From assembly GCA_003246255.1 (NCBI GenBank), contig QKAX01000135.1:1-42821 (forward strand): a stretch of 42,821 bases of DNA. Reading direction: 5' to 3'. The DNA is from Demequina lutea. GTDB lineage: Bacteria; Actinomycetota; Actinomycetes; Actinomycetales; Demequinaceae. Within the stretch, counting starts at the first letter, position 1. Each line of letters opens with the position of its first letter. Positions 21,378-28,787 of the stretch are shown here, in pieces. The notes under the pieces are model-generated. The model saw only the letters and a program-made list of their open reading frames with translations, did not search any database and was not told the origin of the DNA. Position numbers and translations under genes: made by a program.

Positions 21378-22726
21378 GAGCGCCCTCCCTTGGTGCTGGC
21401 AACAATGGCGACGATCACGCCAGCGACGATGACGAGCACGAGCAGTCCTCCTCCGACGAGGATCCACGTCAGTGCGCCCAACCCGGAGCCGTTGGGGCTG
21501 TCAGGGGTAGGCGGAGTACTGGGCTCCGGTGACGCAGGCTCCGGCGAGGCCGAAGCGGCCGCGTAGGCGTCGATCTGTTCCGGGGTGGGACCCCAGGATC
21601 CCTCGTCAAAAGAGGCATCGCCTTTGCTGGCCGCGTACCGCGACATGGTCTCCAGGAACGGGTTCGCGTCCTCGTACTGCGTCGGGTCGGCCGCGAGGAA
21701 CGAGATCGCGTCCACCACCCCGTACCCATACGAACCCGACGTATCGAACACGGGCTCGTGGGTGCCGTTGGCGCCAGTATTGTGGATCAGCGAATTCAGG
21801 ATCTGGCCGGGTGTCGCTGCAGGATACTTCTGCATGACAAGCGCGATCTCGGCCGCAGTGATGGGGGTCGCGATGGAGTTGCCGGCCCCCAGGTCTTGAG
21901 ACTCCCAATTGCCGTCGCGCCCACCTTGCCACAGCAGGTCAACGCCAGGTGCCACGACGTCCGTGTTGTAGTCGGTGACCTCCTCCCCAAAGCTGTCAGT
22001 CGCAGGTCGGCCATCCGGTCTGACAGAGCCAACTGACACGACCGTGTTGTAGGCGTCTGGGTACCCCTCCCCGCCCGTGAAGTTCTTGTCGTGATTCTGC
22101 AGTGCCGCGACGACGACCACCTCATGTGCCGCAGCGTCGGCGAGTGCTTCGATCAGGTCTTGCGAGGGGCCTACACCGACGGACGTCGTGATGACATCGG
22201 CACCCCTCGCCACGGCATCGTGAATGGCATTCGCCATCATGTTGCTCGCGCTCGTGTTGGCACACTGCTCGGAGCCGGGCTCGCCGTCAATGGGGACGGC
22301 GTATGCGAGGAGTCGCGCACCGGGTGCGATGCCCTTGACGCCGGTTTGGCCGGGATATCCGGCGCCCGAGCCCACGATGAACGAGGCCACGTTGGTGCCG
22401 TGCTCTGCGGCGGTGATGTCAGTCGTCGTGGCAATCGGGGCCTCACCTGAGCACCCCATTGGGGCGATGGGCGTGATGTCGGCGCCCTGCAACGTGGGCA
22501 CCTCAAGATTGACGGGGCTGTCGATCATCGCAATGACGACGCCGCTCCCATCGATACCCTGATCGTGGAAATCCTGGATGCCGTACCAGTCGAAGTACCA
22601 CAGCCCGTCACCGTCATACGTGTCAGGCGTGGCATCGACGGCAGCTGCAGGCAACGACACCGCGGCGAGCGCGGCGGCTGCGAGGAGCGTCGCCATCACC
22701 GCGCGCCCGCGGCGCTGGTGGATCAC
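21374..22726 (-). CDS. mycP: Free-standing mycosin, subtilisin-like serine protease
   Basis: This is a membrane-anchored S8 protease of the ESX apparatus, 450 residues. A signal peptide (basic start, then MATLLAAAALAAVSLPAAA) precedes the catalytic domain. The Asp is D69 in VVIAMIDSPV, the His is H109 in AEHGTNVASFI, and the Ser is S284 in GNSIATP. The oxyanion Asn is probably N211 (AALQN). The motifs are slightly off consensus (DSP rather than D-S/T-G, GNS rather than GTS), but all residues are kept. A Pro-rich spacer and one C-terminal membrane helix (about 415-440) follow. It starts at GTG in a GTGA overlap. Mycosins stabilise the ESX complex and cleave substrates on the outside of the membrane. 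A second mycosin is fused to EccB at 25618-28308. Confidence 0.92.
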   Translation of the reverse strand: MIHQRRGRAVMATLLAAAALAAVSLPAAAVDATPDTYDGDGLWYFDWYGIQDFHDQGIDGSGVVIAMIDSPVNLEVPTLQGADITPIAPMGCSGEAPIATTTDITAAEHGTNVASFIVGSGAGYPGQTGVKGIAPGARLLAYAVPIDGEPGSEQCANTSASNMMANAIHDAVARGADVITTSVGVGPSQDLIEALADAAAHEVVVVAALQNHDKNFTGGEGYPDAYNTVVSVGSVRPDGRPATDSFGEEVTDYNTDVVAPGVDLLWQGGRDGNWESQDLGAGNSIATPITAAEIALVMQKYPAATPGQILNSLIHNTGANGTHEPVFDTSGSYGYGVVDAISFLAADPTQYEDANPFLETMSRYAASKGDASFDEGSWGPTPEQIDAYAAASASPEPASPEPSTPPTPDSPNGSGLGALTWILVGGGLLVLVIVAGVIVAIVASTKGGRS

Positions 22727-23256
22727 GCGTTGCCCCCGCGCATCGTCGTCGCGCTGCTTGCGCCGGTAGCGAGGTCCTCGACGGCCGCTGTCGTACCAGC
22801 GGGCGTCGTCGGGGTGGGGCTGTCGTCGATGAGTCCTTCGAGCTCGGCCTGCTTGCCGCTCAGGGCGTCGCGCGCAGCGGCGTCGGCCTCGGACAGCTCG
22901 GCGATCGTCTTGAGGACGGCGTCCGCTACGTCGCTGACCTTCAGGCCCATCGCGTGCGTCGCGTTCCGGGCCGCGGCAACGGTGTCAGAGAGCGCCTGGG
23001 CAAAGACTGAGGACTCGTAGAGGGATGCTCCCGTCACGGTGCCGACCTCTTGAGCCGTGGGGAGTTCGTCGAGGTCCTTGATCAAGCGGTCAACGAGCTG
23101 CTTGATCTGGTCAAAGTCGAGGCCGACCTTGCCGGCGGCCGCCGCCGCTGCATAGGTGGCACTGCGCTCCCTGTCACTGGCAACTCGCTGCACAGCCTCG
23201 ACCACGTGCTGAACCGCCGTGGCAGGAGTTGGCTGGGCGGTGGGTTCAAGTGACAC
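22723..23256 (-). CDS. Helical T7SS-operon protein, unknown
   Basis: The protein has 177 residues from GTG 23256, preceded by GAGGAG; longer readings upstream run through the hairpin and the esx gene and are not real. It is Ala-rich and helical (AVQHVVEAVQRVASDRERSA, FDQIKQLVDRLIKDLDELP), with a Thr/Pro-rich tail. It has no signal peptide, membrane helix or WXG motif. The N-terminal helix pairs look like those of ESX substrates or chaperones. It is the first gene after the hairpin that separates it from the WXG100 pair, and is coupled to the mycosin gene by GTGA. The function is unknown. Confidence 0.75.
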   Translation of the reverse strand: MSLEPTAQPTPATAVQHVVEAVQRVASDRERSATYAAAAAAGKVGLDFDQIKQLVDRLIKDLDELPTAQEVGTVTGASLYESSVFAQALSDTVAAARNATHAMGLKVSDVADAVLKTIAELSEADAAARDALSGKQAELEGLIDDSPTPTTPAGTTAAVEDLATGASSATTMRGGNA

Positions 23257-23293
23257 TGTGCGCTCCTCGGCCTCGAGACGATGGGTGGGGTGA

Positions 23294-23332
23294 GTGGCGC
23301 GACCCGTCGCCTCGTGGGACGGGTCGCGCCAC
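23294..23332 (-). terminator. Perfect hairpin between the WXG100 pair and the rest of the operon
   Basis: A 15-base-pair perfect stem (23294-23308 with 23318-23332) and a nine-base loop start six bases after the stop of the 96-residue WXG100 gene. There is no T tract. It may be a partial terminator or an mRNA-stabilising or processing hairpin, so that the two abundant WXG100 proteins are made in excess over the genes further on. Confidence 0.75.
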
Positions 23333-23338
23333 CGCGTG

Positions 23339-23629
23339 CTAAAGCGAGAAGCGCTTGGCCGCGTTGTTGTCGGTGCTGAGGTAACCGGAGGAGATCTCCT
23401 CGGTCTTGCCAGCAATGCGCTCCAGGAGCTGCTGCATCTCGCCGAGCTGCGTGTTCCACTTGCGCTGCGCCTCGTCGTAGGCCGCCTGAGCCTCACCAGT
23501 CCACTGCGAGCGCAGCGTGTTCATGGTGCGCTCGAGGCCCTCGAGGTGATCGCGAAGCTGGCCCGAGTTCATGCGGATGTCGTTGGAGAGCTGTGAGACA
23601 CGTCCGGTGTCGACACTCATCGAGTCCAT
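23339..23629 (-). CDS. WXG100 protein (EsxA-like) with YxxxD secretion motif
   Basis: The product has 96 residues, the normal size of a WXG100 protein: two helices with a W43-T-G45 turn (LRSQWTGEAQAAYDEAQRKW). After the second helix comes GYLSTDNN, in which Y83 and D87 match the YxxxD/E motif needed for export of ESX pairs. In actinobacteria the motif-bearing partner binds EccC. The ATG at 23629 follows AAGGGGGA; a second ATG at 23620 is possible. It pairs with the 104-residue protein encoded just upstream. It is followed at once by a strong hairpin. Confidence 0.9.
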   Translation of the reverse strand: MDSMSVDTGRVSQLSNDIRMNSGQLRDHLEGLERTMNTLRSQWTGEAQAAYDEAQRKWNTQLGEMQQLLERIAGKTEEISSGYLSTDNNAAKRFSL

Positions 23630-23641
23630 CGTGGGTCCCCC

Positions 23642-23956
23642 TTAACCGTTCATCATCGAGCCGAGGCCCGCGATGGTTGCCTGGTGCTGCTCCTCGGACT
23701 GGGCCTGGTCGCGCTCGGTGCCGCGCAGTGCGTCCTCGAGCGTGATCAGCACCTCGTTGAGCTTGCTGGACTGCTCGTTCCACTGGCCCATCAGCCCAGT
23801 GAAAGCCCCCGCAGCGCTGCCGCTCCAGTACGTGGCCATCTCGCCGATCTCGTCCCTCACCTTGCCGAGGGTCGTATCGATCTTCTGCTTGGCATCTGCA
23901 ACGGCGTCGGCGCCGGCCTTGAGCGCGCCTGCCTCGCTTGCAATATTCGCTGCCAT
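23642..23956 (-). CDS. WXG100 protein (EsxB-like partner)
   Basis: This is the first gene of the minus-strand T7SS operon: 104 residues from ATG 23956, after an excellent ribosome site (CAGGAGGTGTGGAG). The turn is W44-S-G46 ([18 protein letters not shown]), followed by a long helix and a short C-terminus without a YxxxD motif. It should form a helical heterodimer with the next product, which has the motif. Only 12 bases separate the two genes. A longer reading from 24031 lacks a start with a ribosome site. A candidate promoter lies about 110-135 bases upstream. Confidence 0.9.
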   Translation of the reverse strand: MAANIASEAGALKAGADAVADAKQKIDTTLGKVRDEIGEMATYWSGSAAGAFTGLMGQWNEQSSKLNEVLITLEDALRGTERDQAQSEEQHQATIAGLGSMMNG

Positions 23957-24061
23957 CTCCACACCTCCTGAAATAGGTCGGTGGGACGAGAACCCCCAGT
24001 GATGCGGGCCGCCTCTGTGGGCAATCGACACCCCCGCCCCCTCCGGCGTCGACCGTTGCCT

Positions 24062-24090
24062 AGGCTAACGCCGGGCAGAGCCTGCCGCAA
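24062..24090 (-). promoter_or_regulatory. Candidate sigma-A promoter of the esx operon
   Basis: Reading the minus strand, TTGCGG (-35; 24090-24085) is followed after exactly 17 bases by TAGCCT (-10; 24067-24062). The start site would be near 24055, giving a leader of about 100 bases before the WXG100 gene. The boxes match the actinobacterial consensus only moderately, but spacing and place in a 323-base divergent intergenic region are right. Confidence 0.45.
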
Positions 24091-24158
24091 CCACGCATGA
24101 CGACTTGTCAGCACCCGCTGCGGCGGCGTCCGCAACCGTAGCCATGCGGCAGGGGCGG

Positions 24159-24167
24159 TGCAATAAT
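24159..24167 (+). promoter_or_regulatory. Candidate extended -10 promoter for the eccD/eccB-mycosin pair
   Basis: TGC-AATAAT is the only A/T-rich hexamer in this stretch and fits an extended -10 element; the -35 region is weak. Transcription from about 24174 would give a 105-base leader before GTG 24280. No operator repeat is evident in the shared region 23957-24279, which otherwise seems empty of genes. Confidence 0.3.
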
Positions 24168-24279
24168 GGCGGCGGCGCGGGCCGACGCATGCCATGCGCG
24201 GCCGGGCGCGAGTAGCACACCAAGCCAGGGGGGAGGCTTCACGCGTGATGTCACCGTGGAAGCTCGCAGGGGGAAACGC

Positions 24280-25614
24280 GTGAGCCAGAGCATGACCATG
24301 CCATCAGCAGTAGTGCGTGTCTCGATCGTGAGCGAGGATCGCCGGCTCGACGTGGCGATTCCCTCCTCGCTGCCACTCGTGGAAGTGATTCCGGGCTTTG
24401 CCCGCAGTCTTGGCGTGCTCGACCCCACTTTGGTGCATGCGGGCTACGCGCTGCGCAGGACCGACGGCGGGACCCTGGACGCAAGCCTGGGCGCCACCGC
24501 TCAGGGAGTTCACGATGGCGATGTTCTCACCCTGGTGCGCGGAGGGCTGCTCGCCGAGCCGCGCGTCTACGACGACATCACCGAGGCCGTGATTGACGCG
24601 ACCTCGGAGCAGCACCGCGAGTGGACGCCTCGAGACAATGCGCGCACGGCGCTGGCGGTGAGCCTGACCTTCCTCGGCCTCTGCGCCGTGCTGTTGGCGA
24701 GCGCTGGCCGCGACCTCACGCTCGCCCCGCTGTTGGCGGGCGGCGCGGCCGCGTTGTTGCTCACGGCGTCGGCGGTGCTGGGACGGTTGGGTCAGACCGA
24801 GTCGGGGCACGCGCTCGGGCTCGCCGCAGCGGGCTTTGCCGGGCTTGCCGCCTTCCTGGCGGTGGACGGGGGTTTGTACGAGTGGCCGCTCGCGGCCGCC
24901 GGTCTCGCCGCGGCGCTCGTCGGTGCCGCCGCACTCGCTCTTGCCCCGGCGGGCAGGGAGCTTCACCTCGTCGGTATCGCAGGCGGCATCGCCATCGCGA
25001 TTCCCGCGGCACTTGCTGGCTGGCGGCCGGAAGCAGGAGTTGCGGCATACGCCGTGACAATTGCCGTGATTGGCGCTACCGGCAACCTGCTGCCGTGGCT
25101 CGCGCTGACGTCCACTCGGATCCGTGTGATCTCGCCCCAGAGCGAGCAGGAGATGTTCGCGGATCCAGGACCGGTGGACGCTGATGGCGTCAAGGCCAGG
25201 GCCGCCGGGGGCGCGCGCACTCTGCTTGCCCTGCGCATCGGGCTGGCCGCCTCGGCGCTCCTGGCCACACCGCTGCTCGCCTCACACTCCGTCGCGGGCG
25301 CGCTGCTCACTGCCTTTGCCTTCGTGGGGATGATGTTCCAGTCCCGCCAGGCGTACGCCCGGTCTGCGGTGATGGCGGTGATGTCGCTGGGTGCTGCTGG
25401 GCTGGCGCTCACGGGGCTCACAGTGACTGTCGCCCGTCCCGACTTACGCACAGCGATGCTCGTGGTGACCATCGGCGTCACGGGAGTACTGGTGGCGCTC
25501 ACGCTGCTGAGCCCGCGTGCCCGCATCGGCCTGGCTCGCGCGGCCGACACCGTGGAGGTCATCTTGATGGCACTCCTCATCCCGCTGGGTGTCATCACCG
25601 CGGGCTGGGTGTGA
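24280..25614 (+). CDS. eccD: EccD, ubiquitin-like domain membrane protein (first copy)
   Basis: The protein has 444 residues from GTG 24280, chosen because AGGGGGAA lies a few bases upstream; ATG 24292 is possible. The N-terminal 80 residues form a ubiquitin-like domain (VVRVSIVSEDRRLDVAIPSS, then GVHDGDVLTLVRGG). From about residue 120 there are some eleven membrane helices (LAVSLTFLGLCAVLLASA onward). A cytoplasmic loop (ISPQSEQEMFADPGP) lies at about residue 285. EccD lines the ESX inner-membrane pore region as a dimer in each protomer. This copy is only three bases upstream of the EccB-mycosin gene, so it is likely the partner of that protein, whereas the other EccD is coupled to the FHA protein and EccC. 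Confidence 0.92.
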   Translation: MSQSMTMPSAVVRVSIVSEDRRLDVAIPSSLPLVEVIPGFARSLGVLDPTLVHAGYALRRTDGGTLDASLGATAQGVHDGDVLTLVRGGLLAEPRVYDDITEAVIDATSEQHREWTPRDNARTALAVSLTFLGLCAVLLASAGRDLTLAPLLAGGAAALLLTASAVLGRLGQTESGHALGLAAAGFAGLAAFLAVDGGLYEWPLAAAGLAAALVGAAALALAPAGRELHLVGIAGGIAIAIPAALAGWRPEAGVAAYAVTIAVIGATGNLLPWLALTSTRIRVISPQSEQEMFADPGPVDADGVKARAAGGARTLLALRIGLAASALLATPLLASHSVAGALLTAFAFVGMMFQSRQAYARSAVMAVMSLGAAGLALTGLTVTVARPDLRTAMLVVTIGVTGVLVALTLLSPRARIGLARAADTVEVILMALLIPLGVITAGWV

Positions 25615-25617
25615 TCC

Positions 25618-28308
25618 GTGCCCACGAAGAAGGACCTGCTCGACGCGCAGAGCTTTAGCCGCCGTCGCCTGCTCACAGCCTTCACCTCGGGTGCGCCCGG
25701 CGGCAAGGAGCTCGAGCCGGCCAACCCACTCCGCGCTGTCATCGCTGGAGTGGCCCTCGCGGCCATGGTGGTGGTGGGTGGTGTGTTTTACGGCCTGATG
25801 CGCCCGGGGTTGCCGGACGGATGGGCGAACAACACTGTGCTGCTCGTCGAGGACACGGGTGCGCGCTACGTGGCGATCGGGGGTGTGCTGTATCCGGTGA
25901 TCAACGCCACCAGCGCGAGGCTGCTCCTGTCCGCCGACTCGTACGCGCCCATCACCGCCACGGCCGACGCGATCAAAGACATTCCGGTGGGCCCGGCGGT
26001 GGGCATTCTGGGAGCGCCCGACGACGTGCCCGCCCCCGGCGACCTCGTTGACGACGCGTGGACGGCGTGTGCCGCGCCTGACGGCACGGCCATCTCGATG
26101 CCCGGCGATGCGGCCCTTGCGCTTGCGACCGACGCGGCGCTCGTCGAGAGCGATGGGGCCCTGTACGTGATCTCGAGCGGCTATCGCTATCCGCTCGATG
26201 AGAACTCGGATCAGGTGCTGCGCCAGATTGGCCTTGCAGGTGTGACGCCCACTGAAGTGGAGAGCCGGTGGCTCAACTTGTTCGAAGCGGGAACGCCACT
26301 CGAGCCGCTCTTCATTGACGGTGCAGACCAGGGCGCGATGCTGCCCAACACCGGCCTTTCGATCGGCACGGTGGTGCACCCGCAGGGCAGCACCGCGCAG
26401 TTTGTGATCACTGCCGATCAGCAGCTCGCACCCATCAGCCAGCTCGGGTATCAGCTGTACCTGCTGGGCACTGGAGCGCGGCTGGGCAACGTGCAGGAGG
26501 TCACCGCTGCCGAGCTCGACCTGCCCACCGCAGCCGAGACCGCCGAGCCCGCCGACTGGCCAGACGACGCGCTCGTTCCCCTCGCCGCAAGCAGCGCGAC
26601 GTGTGCGCAACTCACGCACGACGCCACCGGTCGCCCCCTCACGGCGCTCGCGGTCGCTCCAGTAATGCCCGAGTCCGAGGGTGTGACGGTGGGGGCGCAC
26701 TCGGGAGCGCTGGTGCTCGCCGCCGGCCGCGGCAATGACACGCTCGGCATGGTGACGCTCATCGACGAGTCTGGCACCGCCTTCGCCATTCCCGACGCGA
26801 GCGATGACGTGCTCGCTCGGCTCGGTTACACGGAGGCAGATATCGCCGCGGTGCCTCTCGTGTGGACGCAGTTCTTCGCGTCCGGACCGTCTCTCACGAT
26901 CGCGGCGGCGGGCATGACCCCCAACGGCGAGGTCGTCACCACGCCGCCGACAGATGAGACGGCGCCCGACGAAGCCTCGCCCGACCAAGGCGCAGCGACC
27001 GCGACGCCCGAGCCCAGCGAAGGCGGTACCTCCGCCGACGCTGCGATGGGCGACACTCGGGCCGCGCGAGAGGGGTGGCAGGGCGGCGTCGCCATTGACG
27101 CCACTGGGGACCGTTGCGAAGTGGGTAACGTGCAATACACCTCTGCCGAACCTCCCGCGCTGGCCCAACTCCAGGCGGACGCTGCATGGGAGACTGCTAC
27201 CGGCGAGGGCACCGTGATCGCCGTCGTCGACTCGGGCATCGACAAGGCAAACGCGCACCTGCGCGACGCCGTCATCGGCGGAATCAACCTCGTCATGGAT
27301 GGTGAGCCTGCCGACGGCTCGACAGACGTGATGGGTCACGGAACTGCCGTGGCCGGTGTGATTGCCGCCCGGCCGGTCGAAGGCTCCGGGGTGGTGGGCC
27401 TGGCGCCCGACGCGCAGTTGCTCTCAGTGCGCGTGTACCGCGACCAGAGTGACGAGTCACAGGAGATGGGCTTTGGGCCCAATAGCCAGCTCATGGCCGA
27501 GGGGATTCGCTGGGCAGTGGATCACGGCGCCGACGTCATTAACCTGTCGATGAGCGACGACGAGCCCGGTGCGGCACTCGAGGATGCCTCCGCGTACGCG
27601 GCCACGCACGGCGTGCTGATCGTGGCCAGCGCTGGCAACCGCTCCACGACCACGAACGTCTCCGACTCGCCGCGCTATCCCGCTGCGTACGACGGCGTGC
27701 TTGCCGTGGCGGCAGCCGGCACCACGGGTCACGTCACCGATTCGTCGATTCACGGCGCTCACGTGGACGTCTCCGCACCTGGCCAGGAGGTTGTCTCGGC
27801 ATTCACGGGAGGCGGAGACTGCGTGTTTGCGGCGAGCGCCGCGTCGTCGTCCTACGCGACCGCCTATACGAGTGCCGCCGCCGCGCTTCTGGTGCAGGCT
27901 TTTCCGGATGAGGGGCCCTCGCAGTGGTCCTACCGATTGACAGCGACGGCGCTTCGACCGGCCGCGGATGCGCGCAGCGACGATGAGGGCTGGGGATTCA
28001 TTCAGCCGTTCGATGCCATGTCACTTGAGCCGGGAACCGACGCGCGCGGCCCGCAGAGCGCTTTTGTCTCGGGTGCGCCGTTGAAGGTGGAGCCCGCCGC
28101 TGCGTCGCTGGAGGCGACGCCGACCACCTCGCCGTGGAGGCGCACGCTTGGGCTCGCGCTCGCGGCCGGTACCCTCGGCGCGGTGGCCTTCGCCGCCTTC
28201 GGAGTCGTCGGCCTGTGGCGCCGTGAGCCCGAACCGCTGGCCGCGCCCACGAAGCGCAAGGGGCTCCTGGACGCAAAGAAGGAGTCGGCGCAAACGGTTG
28301 CTCGCTAG
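25618..28308 (+). CDS. EccB fused to mycosin protease
   Basis: The protein has 896 residues from GTG 25618. Residues 1-435 are EccB: a cytoplasmic N-terminus (MPTKKDLLDAQSFSRRRLLT), a single membrane helix at 38-61, then an external domain with the paired Cys C151 and C329 that bridge EccB repeats. A Pro/Thr/Glu linker (440-478) joins a complete mycosin domain. Its Asp is D538 (VVDSGID), His H574 (GHGTAVAG), Asn N674 (SAGN) and Ser S745 (SSSYATAY, where GTS is usual). A second membrane helix at 843-866 and a basic cytoplasmic tail close the protein. In ESX structures mycosins sit on the EccB ring, so fusion locks them together. I recall similar fusions in other actinobacteria but cannot check. 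A free mycosin is also present in the locus. Confidence 0.93.
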   Translation: MPTKKDLLDAQSFSRRRLLTAFTSGAPGGKELEPANPLRAVIAGVALAAMVVVGGVFYGLMRPGLPDGWANNTVLLVEDTGARYVAIGGVLYPVINATSARLLLSADSYAPITATADAIKDIPVGPAVGILGAPDDVPAPGDLVDDAWTACAAPDGTAISMPGDAALALATDAALVESDGALYVISSGYRYPLDENSDQVLRQIGLAGVTPTEVESRWLNLFEAGTPLEPLFIDGADQGAMLPNTGLSIGTVVHPQGSTAQFVITADQQLAPISQLGYQLYLLGTGARLGNVQEVTAAELDLPTAAETAEPADWPDDALVPLAASSATCAQLTHDATGRPLTALAVAPVMPESEGVTVGAHSGALVLAAGRGNDTLGMVTLIDESGTAFAIPDASDDVLARLGYTEADIAAVPLVWTQFFASGPSLTIAAAGMTPNGEVVTTPPTDETAPDEASPDQGAATATPEPSEGGTSADAAMGDTRAAREGWQGGVAIDATGDRCEVGNVQYTSAEPPALAQLQADAAWETATGEGTVIAVVDSGIDKANAHLRDAVIGGINLVMDGEPADGSTDVMGHGTAVAGVIAARPVEGSGVVGLAPDAQLLSVRVYRDQSDESQEMGFGPNSQLMAEGIRWAVDHGADVINLSMSDDEPGAALEDASAYAATHGVLIVASAGNRSTTTNVSDSPRYPAAYDGVLAVAAAGTTGHVTDSSIHGAHVDVSAPGQEVVSAFTGGGDCVFAASAASSSYATAYTSAAAALLVQAFPDEGPSQWSYRLTATALRPAADARSDDEGWGFIQPFDAMSLEPGTDARGPQSAFVSGAPLKVEPAAASLEATPTTSPWRRTLGLALAAGTLGAVAFAAFGVVGLWRREPEPLAAPTKRKGLLDAKKESAQTVAR

Positions 28309-28343
28309 ATTCCTGCGGCGCAGAGGACGCTGAGAAGCGCTGA

Positions 28344-28781
28344 GAGTTCGCAGAGACCACGCTCACTGAGTGCACGTCGCTGTGGGACTTCACGGCTCCC
28401 GTGACGGCGCCCCTCACGCTCCACGCCAAGTGGAAGGTGGCTTACCGGGTCACTTTCGCGCCGCAGAACGGCGAGGACCCGGCCGCCGAGACAGTGGGCA
28501 ACGGCACGACGCCCTCGATCCCGCCGACCCCGACTCGCGCCGGCTACAGGTTCCTTGGCTGGTTCACAGCACCTACCGGCGGCAGGCTGTACGACCCGAC
28601 GCTGCCGGTGACGGAGGAGCTGACGCTGTACGCGCAGTGGGAGGTGTACTCGGCTGAGGAGGAACTTGCGAGTCCTGGTGCCAACGCAGCGGGCCTGCTA
28701 TGGACGGCGGCCTCCTTGGTTGCTGTGGGCGCCGCTCTGATGGCTCGTGCAGGCCGCAGGCTCGCTGCGCGCGTGATCTGA
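28344..28781 (+). pseudogene. Truncated surface protein: InlB-type repeats and degenerate sortase signal
   Basis: The frame opens after a TGA (28341-28343) with no start before GTG 28401, yet it codes from the beginning for the end of one InlB-B/Flg_new repeat (LWDFTAPVTAPLTLHAKW). A full second repeat follows (TRAGYRFLGWFTAPTGGRLY through LTLYAQWEV). The C-terminus, LASPGANAAGLLWTAASL plus a basic end, has the layout of an actinobacterial LAxTG sorting signal but with SP in place of xT. It is thus the C-terminal remnant of a cell-wall repeat protein whose main part has been lost. It could still be expressed as 126 residues from GTG 28401, but it has no signal peptide for export. Confidence 0.7.
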
Positions 28782-28787
28782 GGCCCG

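Noticed and set aside
25444-27339. 631-codon open frame opposite the EccB-mycosin gene
   Set aside because: Arg/His/Val-rich shadow translation without ribosome site; the plus-strand gene carries full EccB and mycosin motifs.
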